From an uncultured Clostridia bacterium (GTDB lineage Bacteria > Bacillota > Clostridia > Oscillospirales > Oscillospiraceae), in NCBI GenBank assembly GCA_946011705.1, contig CAMGCA010000019.1, positions 1 to 14,164 of the forward strand: a stretch of 14,164 nt of DNA, read 5' to 3'. Of this stretch, positions 1 through 5,987 are shown piece after piece. Both the position numbers and the translations under genes were made by a program. Below the pieces are notes generated by a model. That model was not told the DNA's origin. It worked only from the letters and a program-made list of their open reading frames with translations, and searched no databases. Every line of letters begins with the position of its first letter. The stretch's first letter is position 1.

Positions 1-10
1 CCCCGCGGGC

Positions 11-313
11 CTACCCCCCCGGCGGGGCCGCGCCCCCTGCTGTTTCCTCACCGGCCTCCCTCAGCTCACGTCGCTGTTGGCGGCTGGTGGTGTAGTCGGC
101 AGCCGGCCCGAAGAGGGCGCGCAATTTCTCCTGCCCGACGGTTTTGTTGAGACTGCGCATTTGCAGGGACTGCGCCTTCGTCATGGGGAAGCCATAGAAG
201 TGGCAGGCCTCCATCCAGAACCGGGAGTACAGGCACTCCGTGTCCAGAATTACGCCGTCCACGTCAAATAGTACACCCCGGACGGGGGATTTCTCTTTAT
301 ATAGGGTCAGCAT
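11..313 (-). CDS. Truncated HAD-superfamily hydrolase (phosphatase/phosphoglucomutase-like), N-terminal part only
   Basis: This 100-residue frame opens with HAD motif I: LFDVDGVILDTE at residues 15-26, where D17 and D19 are the expected nucleophile and acid/base of a phosphatase or beta-phosphoglucomutase-like enzyme. The part that follows resembles the start of the helical cap. Family members usually have 210-230 residues, so motifs II-IV, which complete the active site, are missing. The last ~25 residues are low-complexity (Gly/Ala/Pro/Glu) and look out of frame. The TAG at 11-13 follows a run of seven G on the coding strand, which is a likely frameshift or sequencing-error site. The ATG at 313 is chosen because AGGAGG lies 6 nt upstream and the protein there matches the family; an upstream in-frame ATG near 421 would translate a repeat. 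Substrate is unknown. It diverges from the ruv cluster. Confidence 0.65.
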   Translation of the reverse strand: MLTLYKEKSPVRGVLFDVDGVILDTECLYSRFWMEACHFYGFPMTKAQSLQMRSLNKTVGQEKLRALFGPAADYTTSRQQRRELREAGEETAGGAAPPGG

Positions 314-334
314 ATCGTACCTCCTGATAAAATG

Positions 335-382
335 CCTTCCCCTTTGGGGAAGGTGGCACGGCGAAGCCGTGACGGATGAGGG
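335..382. repeat. Double-hairpin interspersed palindromic repeat
   Basis: Two perfect stem-loops lie almost back to back. CCTTCCCC (335-342) pairs with GGGGAAGG (346-353) across TTT, and CACGGC (357-362) pairs with GCCGTG (366-371) across GAA. From memory, this type of unit (GGGGAAGG followed by GGCACGGCGAAGCCGTGACGG) recurs between genes in gut Firmicutes genomes; that is recollection, not a search. It lies between the HAD promoter and start codon, so it would be in the mRNA leader. Confidence 0.75.
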
Positions 383-392
383 AGATGACTTT

Positions 393-421
393 ATTCTCGG
401 CGGTAAGCGGTGAATTGTCAA
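393..421 (-). promoter_or_regulatory. Sigma-A promoter for the leftward HAD gene
   Basis: On the minus strand there is a perfect -35 TTGACA (421-416), a 17-bp spacer and a GAGAAT -10 (398-393, 4 of 6 consensus). Transcription would start near 386, giving a leader of about 70 nt that includes the double-hairpin repeat at 335-371. Confidence 0.6.
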
Positions 422-461
422 CTCTTTTTTTGAAATTTTCCTAGGAATTTTGATACATATT

Positions 462-470
462 TGCTATGAT
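462..470 (+). promoter_or_regulatory. Probable extended -10 promoter for the ruv cluster
   Basis: TGC followed by TATGAT (465-470) forms an extended -10 element (TGN-TATNNT) in AT-rich DNA, 20 nt before the start codon at 491. No good -35 is present at the usual distance, which is tolerated for extended -10 promoters. It diverges from the HAD promoter at 393-421. Confidence 0.5.
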
Positions 471-490
471 ATACCGAAGAGGTGAGACCC

Positions 491-634
491 ATGGAGGAAA
501 AGGAAGAATTGGAGCGGCAGGAGGGCTATGAACCCCGACCTGCGTGGCAGGTCTGGGGCGCGCGGATTGGCCTTGTGCTGTTTATCCTGTTCGTCATTTG
601 GCAGATTATGAGCATTGCCGGAGGGGGGCTGTGA
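491..634 (+). CDS. Small single-pass membrane protein, 47 residues, coupled to ruvC
   Basis: This short frame encodes a charged N-terminus (MEEKEELERQEG), a Trp-containing linker, and one hydrophobic helix at about residues 25-43 ending in a Gly-rich tail. GAGGTGA stands 5-6 nt before the ATG, an extended -10 promoter lies just upstream, and the TGA (632-634) overlaps the ruvC ATG (634-636) by one base, so translation is probably coupled. I do not recognise the family and assign no function. The composition (acidic cytoplasmic head, one TM segment) suggests an inner-membrane anchor or small regulator. Start signal, coupling and a coherent TM helix make it more likely real than chance. Confidence 0.6.
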   Translation: MEEKEELERQEGYEPRPAWQVWGARIGLVLFILFVIWQIMSIAGGGL

Positions 635-1126
635 TGCGGATTCTGGGAATCGACCCGGGCTACGGCATCACCGGCTTCGGCCTCATCGAGGCCCAGCGGG
701 GGCAGTATCAGCTTCTCAACTGCGGCGCCATCACCACACCGCCGAACACAGAATTCGCGTGGCGGCTGGAAGTGATTTACAACGACATGACAGAGCTTCT
801 GCGGGTGTCCCCGCCGGCAGCGGTGGCCAGTGCGGAGCGGTTCATTGGCCCCAACCACGGGCATCAACGTGGCCCAGAGCCGGGGCGTGATTCTGCTGGC
901 GGTGCGGCAGGCCGGGGTGCCTGTTTTTGAGTATAAGCCCATGCAGGTCAAGCAGGCGGTGGTGGGCTACGGCAATGCCACCAAGCATCAGGTGCAGGAC
1001 ATGACGAAACGGCTGCTGGGCCTGGGCGCCGTGCCAAAGCCTGATGACGCGGCGGACGCCGTGGCCATTGCCCTGTGCCACGCCCGGTCCAGCACGTCGC
1101 TGCTTGCTCAGGCGCAGCGGCAATAA
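634..1126 (+). pseudogene. ruvC: RuvC Holliday-junction resolvase, frameshifted
   Basis: RuvC cuts Holliday junctions symmetrically, working with the RuvAB branch-migration motor. The N-terminal part begins MRILGIDPGYGITGFGLIE, where D7 is the first catalytic acid. E68 is the probable second acid, in a block (SAERFIGPN) that fits the family poorly. The C-terminal part, in another frame, carries the [18 protein letters not shown] region and the KPDDAADA motif with the last catalytic Asp residues. The frame changes near 856, just after N74. Relatives usually read N-T-T-T-G here, so AACCACG looks like a loss of 5 nt (or any loss equal to 2 modulo 3) from an ACC-type repeat. Joining the halves gives about 163 residues, normal for RuvC (~165). 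As read, the product ends at 930 without the C-terminal catalytic residues. The gene is either recently inactivated or affected by a sequence error. Confidence 0.85.
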
Positions 1127-1150
1127 CATGACATATTGGAGGTTTTCCCA

Positions 1151-1756
1151 ATGCTATATTACGTTTCCGGGCCGGTGACGGTTTTGGAGCCGGGGCTGGC
1201 GGTGATCGACTGCGGCGGCGTGGGCTACGGCTGCCGGATTACCGCCTATACCGCAGGACAATTAAAGCTGAACCAGAGCGCAAAGCTCTATGTTACCGAG
1301 TCCATCCGGGAGGACGCTTTTGATTTGTACGGCTTTTCCAGCCGGGAGGAGCAGCGGTGCTATGAGCTGCTGACCTCTGTCAACGGCGTCGGCCCCAAGG
1401 CCGCCATGGCGATTCTCTCCGCCGGAGGCCCCCAGAATTTTACTCTGGCCGTCATGACCGGTGATGAGAAAATGCTCACCGCCGCTCAGGGTATCGGCAA
1501 GAAGATTGCCCAGCGGATTATTCTGGAATTGAAGGACAAAATCGGCGGCGGGGGCATGGAGCTGGACTTCTCCGCAGGGAATACCGCCGTCGCGCCGGTG
1601 CAGCAGGGGAGCAGCGCGGCGCTTGCCCACGCGGCATTGCAGGAGTTGGGCTATTCTCCCGCCGAGATCAGCGCGGCCCTGAAGGGCGTAGACCCCAATG
1701 CCACTACTGAGGAAATGGTGCGCCATGCCCTCAGAGCCATGGTCATGAAGGGCTGA
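1151..1756 (+). CDS. ruvA: RuvA, Holliday-junction branch-migration subunit
   Basis: RuvA forms a tetramer that holds the four-way junction and loads RuvB. The 201-residue length is typical. Residues 1-63 form the OB-fold domain (MLYYVSGPVTVLEPGLAVIDCGG is diagnostic when read across positions 1151-1219). Two helix-hairpin-helix motifs follow: SVNGVGPKAAMAIL (77-89) and AAQGIGKKIAQRII (111-124). A flexible Gly/Ala-rich linker (132-155) leads to the C-terminal RuvB-binding domain (157-201). The ATG at 1151 is preferred over the TTG at 1136 because TGGAGG (1137-1142) is its ribosome binding site and the family begins with ML-Y/F. It starts 24 nt after the ruvC stop, in the same transcription unit. 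Confidence 0.97.
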   Translation: MLYYVSGPVTVLEPGLAVIDCGGVGYGCRITAYTAGQLKLNQSAKLYVTESIREDAFDLYGFSSREEQRCYELLTSVNGVGPKAAMAILSAGGPQNFTLAVMTGDEKMLTAAQGIGKKIAQRIILELKDKIGGGGMELDFSAGNTAVAPVQQGSSAALAHAALQELGYSPAEISAALKGVDPNATTEEMVRHALRAMVMKG

Positions 1757-1768
1757 GCACATTTTTTA

Positions 1769-1962
1769 GATACAAGATACTAGATACTAGATATCAAGGT
1801 AACCTTGGGAAGCTCTGATTTCAGAACTGCACGGATGGGGCAAAAGAACGGCCTGCCAGCCGCATACGACTTAATCAGAGTTTCCCTTGTACAATCAGAG
1901 AAAATATCTTCTGTCTTATATCTTGTATCTAGTATCTTGTATCTCGTATCTTGTATCTTACG
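1769..1962. repeat. Heptamer inverted-repeat element A (TCTTGTA units) between ruvA and ruvB
   Basis: The left arm has 7-bp units TACAAGA/TACTAGA (from 1769 to 1796). The right arm has units TCTTATA, TCTTGTA, TCTAGTA, TCTTGTA, TCTCGTA, TCTTGTA (1914-1955) plus a degenerate one. Bases 1769-1793 are the reverse complement of 1919-1943 at 24 of 25 positions. The core holds a second inverted repeat: 1807-1820 (GGGAAGCTCTGATT) against 1873-1886, 13 of 14 matching with the exception being a G-U pair in the sense RNA. AATCAGAG recurs at 1893-1900. No coding frame is convincing here. As part of the ruv transcript it could fold into a long stem ending 12 nt before the ruvB start codon. Confidence 0.85.
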
Positions 1963-1974
1963 CCGAGGTGTATT

Positions 1975-3012
1975 ATGAGTTTAGAGTTTTCCCAAGAATT
2001 AGACAGCCCCATCATTTCCCCCACCTTCGCGCCCCAGGACGCGGGGGAGATCGGCCTGCGGCCCAAGCTGCTGGCGGACTATACCGGGCAGGAGAAGGCA
2101 AAGAGTAACCTTTCCGTCTATATTGAAGCCGCCCGCCGCCGCAATGAGCCGTTGGACCACACTCTGCTCTACGGCCCTCCGGGGCTGGGCAAGACCACCC
2201 TGGCGGGCGTTATCGCCAACGAGATGGGGGCGGGCATCCGGGTCACCTCCGGCCCCGCCATCGAAAAGCCCGGAGACTTAGCGGCGCTGCTGACCAATCT
2301 GAATCCCGGGGATATCCTGTTTATCGATGAAATCCACCGCCTGAATCGGGTGGTGGAGGAGATTCTGTACCCGGCCATGGAGGATTTTGCCATCGACATC
2401 ATCGTGGGCAAGGGCCCCAGCGCCAACTCTATCCGCCTGGATCTGCCCAAATTCACGCTGGTGGGAGCCACCACCCGTGCAGGCCAGCTGTCCGCACCTT
2501 TGCGGGACCGGTTCGGCGTGAATCTGCGGCTGGAGCTGTACACCCCGCAGGAGCTGGCGAAAATTGTCACCCGTTCCGCCACCATTCTGGGAATGCCCAT
2601 CGAGGAGGCCGGCGCCATGGAGATCGCCTCCCGGAGCCGGGGCACCCCCCGAATCGCCAACCGTTTTCTGCGGCGGGTCCGGGACTTTGCCGAGGTCATG
2701 GGCGACGGCGTGATTACGAAGGAAGCTGCCGATCTGGCGCTGAAGCGGCTGGAAGTGGACGAATTGGGCCTTGACAACATTGACCGCCGGATGCTCACCG
2801 CCATCATCCAGAACTATGGCGGCGGCCCGGTTGGTCTGGAAACCCTTGCCGCCACCATCGGCGAGGAGGCGGTGACGCTGGAGGATGTGTACGAGCCGTA
2901 CCTCATGCAGCTGGGCTTCCTGACCCGCACCCCCCGGGGCCGCTGCGTCACGGCCCTGGCCTATGACCATCTGCACATTCCCTACGAGGGACAGGCACAG
3001 TTTTCCATTTAG
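1975..3012 (+). CDS. ruvB: RuvB, Holliday-junction branch-migration ATPase
   Basis: RuvB is the AAA+ hexameric motor that pumps DNA through the RuvA-bound junction. The product has 345 residues (family ~330-350). Visible motifs are Walker A GPPGLGKT (67-74), Walker B DEIH (118-121), sensor 1 in GATTRAG, the PLRDRFG arginine-finger region, sensor 2 in [15 protein letters not shown], and a C-terminal winged-helix domain with [11 protein letters not shown] and FLTRTPRGR. The start at 1975 is supported by GAGGTG (1965-1970); a TTG-type start upstream would translate repeat DNA. It is 218 nt from ruvA, separated by heptamer element A, although ruvA and ruvB are often nearly adjacent. Motifs are intact, unlike ruvC. 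Confidence 0.97.
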   Translation: MSLEFSQELDSPIISPTFAPQDAGEIGLRPKLLADYTGQEKAKSNLSVYIEAARRRNEPLDHTLLYGPPGLGKTTLAGVIANEMGAGIRVTSGPAIEKPGDLAALLTNLNPGDILFIDEIHRLNRVVEEILYPAMEDFAIDIIVGKGPSANSIRLDLPKFTLVGATTRAGQLSAPLRDRFGVNLRLELYTPQELAKIVTRSATILGMPIEEAGAMEIASRSRGTPRIANRFLRRVRDFAEVMGDGVITKEAADLALKRLEVDELGLDNIDRRMLTAIIQNYGGGPVGLETLAATIGEEAVTLEDVYEPYLMQLGFLTRTPRGRCVTALAYDHLHIPYEGQAQFSI

Positions 3013-3076
3013 CTGAAAACCAACGATGAAAGTTGCATAAATCAGAAAAATTCGGGGAAAATTTTTTTATTAAGGA

Positions 3077-3105
3077 TTGACAAAATGACCCCATGTGTGT
3101 ATAAT
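3077..3105 (+). promoter_or_regulatory. Consensus sigma-A promoter for the zinc-ribbon gene
   Basis: TTGACA (3077-3082) and TATAAT (3100-3105) are both perfect and are separated by exactly 17 bp. Initiation near 3112 gives an untranslated leader of about 98 nt with a small TGGCA/TGCCA hairpin (3114-3128). The gene is expected to be strongly and constitutively transcribed. The region 3013-3076, after ruvB, holds only a weak A/T-rich hairpin and no clear terminator. Confidence 0.85.
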
Positions 3106-3209
3106 CCCTCTTGTGGCAGAGTTTGCCATCTATAATCTATGACCCTGCGTTATATCATTTTCTGGTGGAATTTCACGGGGCAACAACAAACCGAAGAGAG
3201 GTATTTTTC

Positions 3210-3488
3210 ATGTACGAAGACAAGACTTTAGTTTGCAAAGAGTGCGGCAACGAGTTCGTGTTCACCGCCGGTGAGCAGGAGTTCTACGCAGAGCGCGGCT
3301 TCCAGAACGAGCCCCAGCGCTGCAAGGCCTGCCGTGACGCTCGCAAGAACGCTACCCGTGCTCCCCGTGAGTTCTTCACCGCTACCTGCGCCCGTTGCGG
3401 CGGCGAGGCCAAGGTGCCTTTCCAGCCCAAGACTGACCGCCCCGTGTTCTGCAGCGAGTGCTTCGCTCAGATGCGCGCCAACGGCTAA
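3210..3488 (+). CDS. Paired zinc-ribbon protein (zf_Tbcl-type), 92 residues
   Basis: Two treble-clef or zinc-ribbon modules are visible. The first uses C9-x2-C12 and C38-x2-C41, the second C60-x2-C63 and C81-x2-C84. This matches the 'probable zinc-ribbon domain' family (zf_Tbcl/zf_Tbcl_2) found widely in Clostridia. Function is not established; nucleic-acid or protein binding is a reasonable guess only. The protein is small, charged, cytosolic and lacks signal or TM segments. The ATG at 3210 is chosen over an upstream frame because GAGAGG precedes it and the family begins MYEDKTL(V/T)CKECG. Consensus promoter, long leader and dedicated terminator indicate a monocistronic, abundant product. 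Confidence 0.85.
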   Translation: MYEDKTLVCKECGNEFVFTAGEQEFYAERGFQNEPQRCKACRDARKNATRAPREFFTATCARCGGEAKVPFQPKTDRPVFCSECFAQMRANG

Positions 3489-3510
3489 GCCTGAAAATGT
3501 ACAGATAAAC

Positions 3511-3542
3511 AACAGGGTCGGATTTCCGGCCCTGTTGTTTTT
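3511..3542 (+). terminator. Rho-independent terminator of the zinc-ribbon gene
   Basis: AACAGGGTCGG (3511-3521) pairs with CCGGCCCTGTT (3526-3536), with a single U-G wobble and an ATTT loop, followed by GTTTTT. It begins 22 nt after the stop codon. On the other strand it is followed by a weaker T-run, so it may also terminate leftward transcription of the small frame at 3542-3640. Confidence 0.9.
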
Positions 3543-3640
3543 CAATTTCGTATTTTATTCTCCATCCGCACGGAGTGGATGACCGGGGGCTTGGGGTCCG
3601 CCGCTTCCCAGGAAAGCGGCTTTTTTTCGTCCTCTTTCAT
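3542..3640 (-). CDS. Possible 32-residue leftward small protein
   Basis: A short frame begins at an ATG (3640) preceded by GAGGTGA with a 6-nt spacer. It encodes a hydrophilic peptide starting MKEDEKKPLSWEAADPKPP and ending with TGA at 3544-3542, next to the bidirectional hairpin at 3511-3536. I do not recognise it. In favour are a strong ribosome binding site, sensible codon use and a terminator just behind. Against are its length, only a weak promoter match upstream, and the T-rich hairpin at 3600-3627 lying inside it, which reads well as a rightward terminator. Confidence 0.35.
   Translation of the reverse strand: MKEDEKKPLSWEAADPKPPVIHSVRMENKIRN
3600..3627 (+). terminator. Second rightward hairpin with T-run
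   Basis: GCCGCTT (3600-3606) pairs with AAGCGGC (3614-3620), followed by seven T. It may back up the terminator at 3511-3542 and shield the marR promoter from read-through. If the small leftward frame at 3542-3640 is real, this sequence also encodes its residues 5-16, so one of the two calls may be coincidental. Confidence 0.5.
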
Positions 3641-3724
3641 CTTACGTCACCTCGAAGGTAGTATGTGCGCAGGCGGTTCCGCTCATGCAAATGGGAAATA
3701 ATTGTAAACATTTTACAGAACCAC

Positions 3725-3753
3725 TTGAACAATTTCGTAAGACCTGCTAATAT
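3725..3753 (+). promoter_or_regulatory. Sigma-A promoter of the marR-ABC operon
   Basis: TTGAAC (3725-3730), a 17-bp spacer and TAATAT (3748-3753) form a good promoter. The predicted start near 3760 lies inside the palindrome at 3751-3768, so a protein bound there would block initiation. The mRNA leader would be very short (about 18 nt to the GTG at 3778). Confidence 0.7.
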
Positions 3754-3768
3754 GTAGCTTGCTACATA
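3751..3768. promoter_or_regulatory. Probable MarR operator (perfect 18-bp palindrome)
   Basis: TATGTAGC-TT-GCTACATA is an 8-bp perfect inverted repeat with a 2-bp centre. It overlaps the -10 and start point of the promoter for the downstream marR-like gene. Dimeric MarR proteins commonly bind such 16-20 bp dyads and repress their own operon; that this protein binds here is inference from position and symmetry. Confidence 0.7.
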
Positions 3769-3777
3769 ATTCTGGGG

Positions 3778-4245
3778 GTGATTACACTGTGTGTACATTA
3801 CGGACACCTGGTGCGGATTCTGCACTGGTGCTGTGATCAGACCATGACGGAAGCGTTGAACAATATGGGCCTGACCGCGTCTCAGGGGCGGCTCATGGCC
3901 TTTTTGGCCCACAGGGGAGAGCAGCCCACCTACGCCAAGGACGTGGAGGCAGAGTTTCATCTGTCTCATCCCACTGTGTCAGGCCTGTTGTCCCGTTTGG
4001 AGCAAAAGGACTTTCTGGAACTGAAAACCGATCCCAATGACCGCCGCAGCAAGCGCATCGTCATTTCCGAAAAGGGAATGGCGTGTCACGAGCGGATGCA
4101 CGCGGCGATCAGGGAAAACGAAAGCCGCATCGTTCAGGGCTTTTCGGAGGAAGAAAAGGCGCAGTTTGCATGTCTTTTGCAGCGTGCCATCGACAATGTC
4201 TGCCCGGAAAATGGGCAATCAAAAAAGGAGGAACCGAACGCATGA
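3778..4245 (+). CDS. MarR-family transcriptional regulator
   Basis: The product has the MarR fold: a dimerisation helix near residues 8-28 (HYGHLVRILH), a winged helix-turn-helix at about 50-75 (recognition helix SHPTVSGLLSRLEQK), and the wing with the family's D-x-R pattern in DPNDRRSKR (85-93). It ends in a helical dimerisation tail. It likely represses its own operon through the palindrome at 3751-3768 and releases it when an unknown ligand binds. The start is uncertain. GTG at 3778 is the first in-frame candidate but lies within the best Shine-Dalgarno match (GGGGGTGATT, 3774-3783), which is better placed for a CTG at 3787 (152 residues); an ATG at 3844 would lose helix 1. The TGA overlaps the next gene's ATG (4242) by 4 nt. 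Confidence 0.9.
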   Translation: MITLCVHYGHLVRILHWCCDQTMTEALNNMGLTASQGRLMAFLAHRGEQPTYAKDVEAEFHLSHPTVSGLLSRLEQKDFLELKTDPNDRRSKRIVISEKGMACHERMHAAIRENESRIVQGFSEEEKAQFACLLQRAIDNVCPENGQSKKEEPNA

Positions 4246-5987
4246 TAAAACCCCTTGCCCGGTGTATCCGGGAATACAAATGGCCGACGATTCTGGCCCC
4301 GGTTTGCATGATCGGCGAGGTTTACATGGAAACCAAGATCCCGCTGGTGCTTGCCAAGGTTGTGGACGAAGGTGTCAGTGTAGGCGACATGGGTGCGGTG
4401 GTGAGTAACGGCGGCCTGCTGGTGCTCTACGCCCTGATTTCCCTTATTTTCGGCATTGCCTCGGCGGTGCTGGCATCCTACGCCGCCACCGGCTTTGCCC
4501 GGAACCTGCGGCACGATATGTATTACAAGGTGCAGGATTTTGACTTTGCCAACATCGACAAATTTTCCACGGCATCTATCGTCACCCGTCTGACCTCGGA
4601 CGTGGCAAATATCCAGATGACCTTCCAGATGATGATCCGTATGGCCATCCGCTGCCCCATGATGCTGATTCTGGCAACAACCAACGCCTTCTCCGTCAGC
4701 CCCCGGCTCTGCATCATCTACTGTGTGGTGCTGCCGCTGATGGGACTGGGACTGTTTATCCTGATCCGCATTGTCTTCCCCATCTTTGACCGGGTGTTCA
4801 AGACCTACGATAAGCTCAACAACGTGGTGCAGGAAAATGTCCACGGCATCCGGGTGGTCAAGTCCTTCGTCCGGGAGGATCGGGAGACCGACAAATTCTC
4901 CGCTGTGTCCGAGAGCATTTACAAGGATATCTGCAAGGCAGAGCAGACCATGGCCTTTGGCAATCCCCTGATGCAGTTTGCGGTGTACACCTGTATTCTG
5001 GTGATCTCCTATGTGGGCGCCGCCATGGTGGTGGCTTCCGGCAACAATGCCGCTATAGGCCTGACCACCGGTCAGCTGACCTCCATGTTTACCTTTACCA
5101 CCCAGATCCTCAGCTCTCTCATGATGCTGTCCATGGTGTTCGTCATGGTCACCATGTCCCGGGCACCTATGCGTCGAACCACCGAGATTTTGATGGAACA
5201 GCCGGAGCTTAGTAATCACGAAAACCCCGTGGAAACTGTGAAAGATGGCTCTGTGGACTTTGAAAATGTGTCCTTCCGCTATTCCAAGACCGCCGACAGG
5301 GCGGCTCTGGAGCATATCAATCTGCACATTGCTTCCGGCATGACCGTGGGCATCCTGGGCGGCACCGGCTCCAGCAAATCCACCCTGGTGCAGCTGATTC
5401 CCAGACTCTACGACGTCACCGAGGGCAGCATCCGGGTCGGCGGCGTGGATGTCCGGGACTATGACGTTAGGCGGCTGCGGGATGCGGTGTCCATGGTCTT
5501 GCAGAAAAACGTGCTGTTCTCCGGCACCATCCGGGACAATCTGCGCTGGGGCAATCCCAACGCCACCGATGAGGAAATGGTTCACGCCTGTCAGATTGCC
5601 TGCGCCGATGAATTCATCCGCTCCTTCCCCGACGGCTACGACACCCACATTGAGCAGGGCGGCACCACCGTCTCCGGCGGACAGAAGCAGCGGCTGTGCA
5701 TTGCCCGTGCTCTGCTGAAAAAGCCGAAGATTCTGATTCTGGACGACTCCACCTCCGCCGTGGATACCCGCACCGACGCTTCCATCCGGCAGGCGCTGGT
5801 GGGGGAGATTCCCGAAACCACCAAGATCATCATTGCCCAGCGAATCGCCTCCGTGCAGGAGTGCGACCTGATTCTGGTCATGGACGGCGGCAGAATCGTG
5901 GCCCAGGGCAAGCATGACGAACTGCTGAAAACCAGCGATATCTACCGCGAGGTCTACGAATCCCAGACGAAAGGAGCGATGGAATAA
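4242..5987 (+). CDS. ABC exporter half-transporter, degenerate-site partner of a heterodimer
   Basis: This 581-residue protein has a six-helix exporter TMD (about 1-320) fused to an NBD (about 335-575). NBD motifs are Walker A GGTGSSKS (373-380), signature VSGGQ (477-481), Walker B ending D501-D502, and the switch residue Q533 in IIAQRIAS. Asp in place of the catalytic Glu and Gln in place of the H-loop His are the hallmarks of the non-hydrolysing site in heterodimeric exporters such as TM287/288, LmrCD and BmrCD; this protein matches the TM287 role. Substrates could be drugs, lipids or peptides and cannot be read from the sequence. AAGGAGG (4225-4231) precedes the ATG, which overlaps the marR stop. 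An upstream in-frame start would only extend into marR. Confidence 0.95.
   Translation: MIKPLARCIREYKWPTILAPVCMIGEVYMETKIPLVLAKVVDEGVSVGDMGAVVSNGGLLVLYALISLIFGIASAVLASYAATGFARNLRHDMYYKVQDFDFANIDKFSTASIVTRLTSDVANIQMTFQMMIRMAIRCPMMLILATTNAFSVSPRLCIIYCVVLPLMGLGLFILIRIVFPIFDRVFKTYDKLNNVVQENVHGIRVVKSFVREDRETDKFSAVSESIYKDICKAEQTMAFGNPLMQFAVYTCILVISYVGAAMVVASGNNAAIGLTTGQLTSMFTFTTQILSSLMMLSMVFVMVTMSRAPMRRTTEILMEQPELSNHENPVETVKDGSVDFENVSFRYSKTADRAALEHINLHIASGMTVGILGGTGSSKSTLVQLIPRLYDVTEGSIRVGGVDVRDYDVRRLRDAVSMVLQKNVLFSGTIRDNLRWGNPNATDEEMVHACQIACADEFIRSFPDGYDTHIEQGGTTVSGGQKQRLCIARALLKKPKILILDDSTSAVDTRTDASIRQALVGEIPETTKIIIAQRIASVQECDLILVMDGGRIVAQGKHDELLKTSDIYREVYESQTKGAME

Noticed and set aside
634..1126. 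Programmed ribosomal frameshift in ruvC
   Set aside because: The junction AACCACG has no slippery heptamer or following pseudoknot signal, and RuvC is not known to use frameshifting. A deletion or error is simpler.
1769..1962. CRISPR array
   Set aside because: Units are 7 bp, contiguous and without spacers. There are no cas genes.
3040..3075. Terminator after ruvB
   Set aside because: Only an A/T-rich hairpin with few G-C pairs next to a T-run; too weak to call, though some termination is possible.
3112..3209. Riboswitch in the 98-nt leader of the zinc-ribbon gene
   Set aside because: Only one short hairpin (TGGCA/TGCCA) is evident, and no known aptamer motif or terminator/anti-terminator pair could be recognised by eye.
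4134..5915. Very long open frame antisense to the first ABC gene (and similar ones at 5954-7744 and 12422-13528)
   Set aside because: They mirror codon structure of the real genes in GC-rich DNA, are rich in Gly/His/Val without recognisable domains, and lack ribosome binding sites.
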